Positions 37,382 through 38,094 of a stretch of DNA of 38,094 bases are shown here, in pieces. Made by a program: the position numbers and the translations under genes. Within the stretch, counting starts at the first letter, position 1, and the number at the start of each line of letters is the position of its first letter. The DNA lies in assembly GCF_018139695.1 (NCBI RefSeq), contig NZ_JAGSOG010000056.1, positions 1 to 38,094 of the forward strand, written 5' to 3'. The notes beneath the pieces are model-generated. The model was not told the DNA's origin and searched no databases. It saw only the letters and a program-made list of their open reading frames with translations. The stretch comes from Actinospica durhamensis. GTDB lineage: Bacteria > Actinomycetota > Actinomycetes > Streptomycetales > Catenulisporaceae.

Positions 37382-37409
37382 TCAGGCCGCCTCGAAAGGG
37401 GCGGCCTGA
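37382..37409 (+). terminator. Hairpin behind attR, possible ancestral tRNA-Ala terminator
   Basis: 10-bp stem TCAGGCCGCC (37382-37391) with 37400-37409, 14 bp beyond the truncated tRNA copy. If the island entered at tRNA-Ala, this is where the original tRNA terminator would end up. Confidence 0.5.
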
Positions 37410-37792
37410 CGTGTATTCAGCGGTCGTGTCTCGGGTGGAGTCAGCGGGGAGTCATCAAGCGCGTCCGTCCTGCTTCTCGACAAGTTCGTGACGACTGGGT
37501 CGGCCCAGGTCGGCCCAGTCGGAGAGTGTCGCCAGCGCGTTGTCGCGCCGGTAGGTGGCGAGCTGAGTTTGAGGTCATGAGGCCATGAGGCCAGCGCGTC
37601 GAGCTGGACCAGGTGGTTGCGGACCACGAGCTCGTCGCCTCGCACGTATCCCGGCCACGTCCGGAGGCTGTTGCGGAACCGTGACAAGTTATCAGGCTCC
37701 TTATTTTGCGCCGTGGGTACGATCTTGTTCTCAGTGGCTCATCCCGGAAGCCGGGTCTGTCGGCCGACGGGGATCCTCCAGGGGAGGACGCG
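37410..37792. other. Intergenic stretch with probable gene debris
   Basis: 383 bp with no intact gene. On the minus strand, 37690-37580 reads as plausible protein (FRNSLRTWPGYVRGDELVV). A second frame, about 37562-37456, reads LATYRRDNALATLSDWADLG and ends at TGA, with a stop codon just upstream. An 8-bp tandem repeat (ATGAGGCC twice, 37577-37592) lies at the break. This looks like a decayed gene that I cannot identify. Confidence 0.3.
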
Positions 37793-37984
37793 GTGAATCG
37801 CCGCAGAAGATTCATACCAATGGCCGTCGCGGGCTCGGTCGGGCTCGCGCTGATGCCGGCCGTCGCGCAGGCATCGGCGACGCCCAATCCGAATCTCGGC
37901 GTCGTGCTCACGGAGACCTCGAGCGGGGCCTTAGGGGTGAGCGTTGTGGCCACGGTGATGGGGCTGAACAGGCTCTGTCGCTGA
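37793..37984 (+). pseudogene. 5' end of a truncated secreted protein
   Basis: A GTG at 37793 with GGGGAGG five bases upstream starts NRRRRFIPMAVAGSVGLALM, a clear signal peptide with a likely AQA cleavage site. About 25 mature residues follow (ATPNPNLGVVLTETSSG). The frame then runs into GLNRLCR and a stop. The final codons appear to be foreign DNA next to a minus-strand gene fragment, so the original protein was probably cut by an insertion. I cannot assign a function. Confidence 0.5.
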
Positions 37985-38005
37985 TCTTGTTGCAGGGTCC
38001 TGGCG

Positions 38006-38094
38006 TCAGGCCTCGTTGGTGTTCTCGATGAGGGCGGCGATGAGGTTGTCGATGTGGTCGGGGGCGAGTTCGGCGTTGCGGCGGGCGCGGAGGC
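38006..38094 (-). CDS. C-terminal fragment of an unidentified protein, possibly a transposase
   Basis: The minus-strand frame, open to the window edge, reads RARRNAELAPDHIDNLIAAL, then IENTNEA and stop at 38006. It has good coding character. It lies 22 bp from the broken end of the truncated secreted gene, which suggests the edge of an insertion element. The family cannot be named from 28 residues. Confidence 0.4.
   Translation of the reverse strand, partial: LRARRNAELAPDHIDNLIAALIENTNEA

Noticed and set aside
37164-37409. 81-residue plus frame across module C and attR
   Set aside because: Runs through a terminator hairpin and the tRNA remnant; no conserved features.

Overview
The window is a chromosomal replication-origin neighbourhood from a high-GC actinomycete. 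The evidence is the conserved order CCA-adding enzyme - DUF6049 - murJ - pseudokinase - sigM - anti-sigma - trx - parB/parA - rsmG - jag - yidC - yidD - rnpA - rpmH | dnaA - oriC - dnaN - gnd - recF - dciA - gyrB - gyrA - DUF3566 - tRNA-Ile - DLW-39 - tRNA-Ala, together with GTG starts, actinobacterial parS sites (G-TTC/TTC-ACGTGGAAC) and TTGTCCACA-type DnaA boxes. Streptomyces-like or Catenulispora/Actinospica-like bacteria fit best; the order-level guess is inference.

Layout: 1-5.0 kb holds a class III aminotransferase, an enoyl-CoA hydratase, an MFS transporter and the CCA-adding enzyme, in convergent or divergent pairs. 5.1-12.7 kb is a plus-strand envelope block: a secreted DUF6049 protein, the lipid II flippase MurJ, a membrane pseudokinase with a sugar-binding-like ectodomain, then SigM and its zinc-type anti-sigma factor, with overlapping 3' members. 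12.7-20.0 kb is minus strand: trxA/trxB (inverted relative to the order known in mycobacteria and streptomycetes), parB/parA with seven parS sites, rsmG, jag, yidC, yidD, rnpA and rpmH. 20.0-31.4 kb is plus strand: dnaA, a 586-bp oriC, dnaN, gnd, recF, dciA, gyrB and gyrA. Replication therefore starts between two outward-facing gene blocks, with the ParABS centromere about 5 kb away.

31.4-32.9 kb carries DUF3566, tRNA-Ile(GAT), a DLW-39 micro-protein and tRNA-Ala(TGC). The 3' 43 bp of tRNA-Ala is repeated exactly at 37325-37367. This marks a small genomic island of about 4.5 kb integrated at the tRNA gene. The island has no integrase. It contains an IS5-family element with a frameshifted transposase, three copies of a hairpin-plus-motif module (two of them diverged copies of about 160 bp that bracket the cargo), and one large secreted protein (beta-helix, two PKD domains, three LDTR...GYF repeats). 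Beyond the island is a short stretch with gene debris, the signal-peptide end of a secreted protein cut off after about 55 residues, and the edge of another probable mobile element that runs out of the window.

The most unusual parts are the integrase-less tRNA-Ala island with its repeated modules, the dense asymmetric parS cluster with one parS inside parB, the inverted trxBA pair that ends flush with the anti-sigma gene, and the catalytically dead kinase placed between MurJ and SigM.
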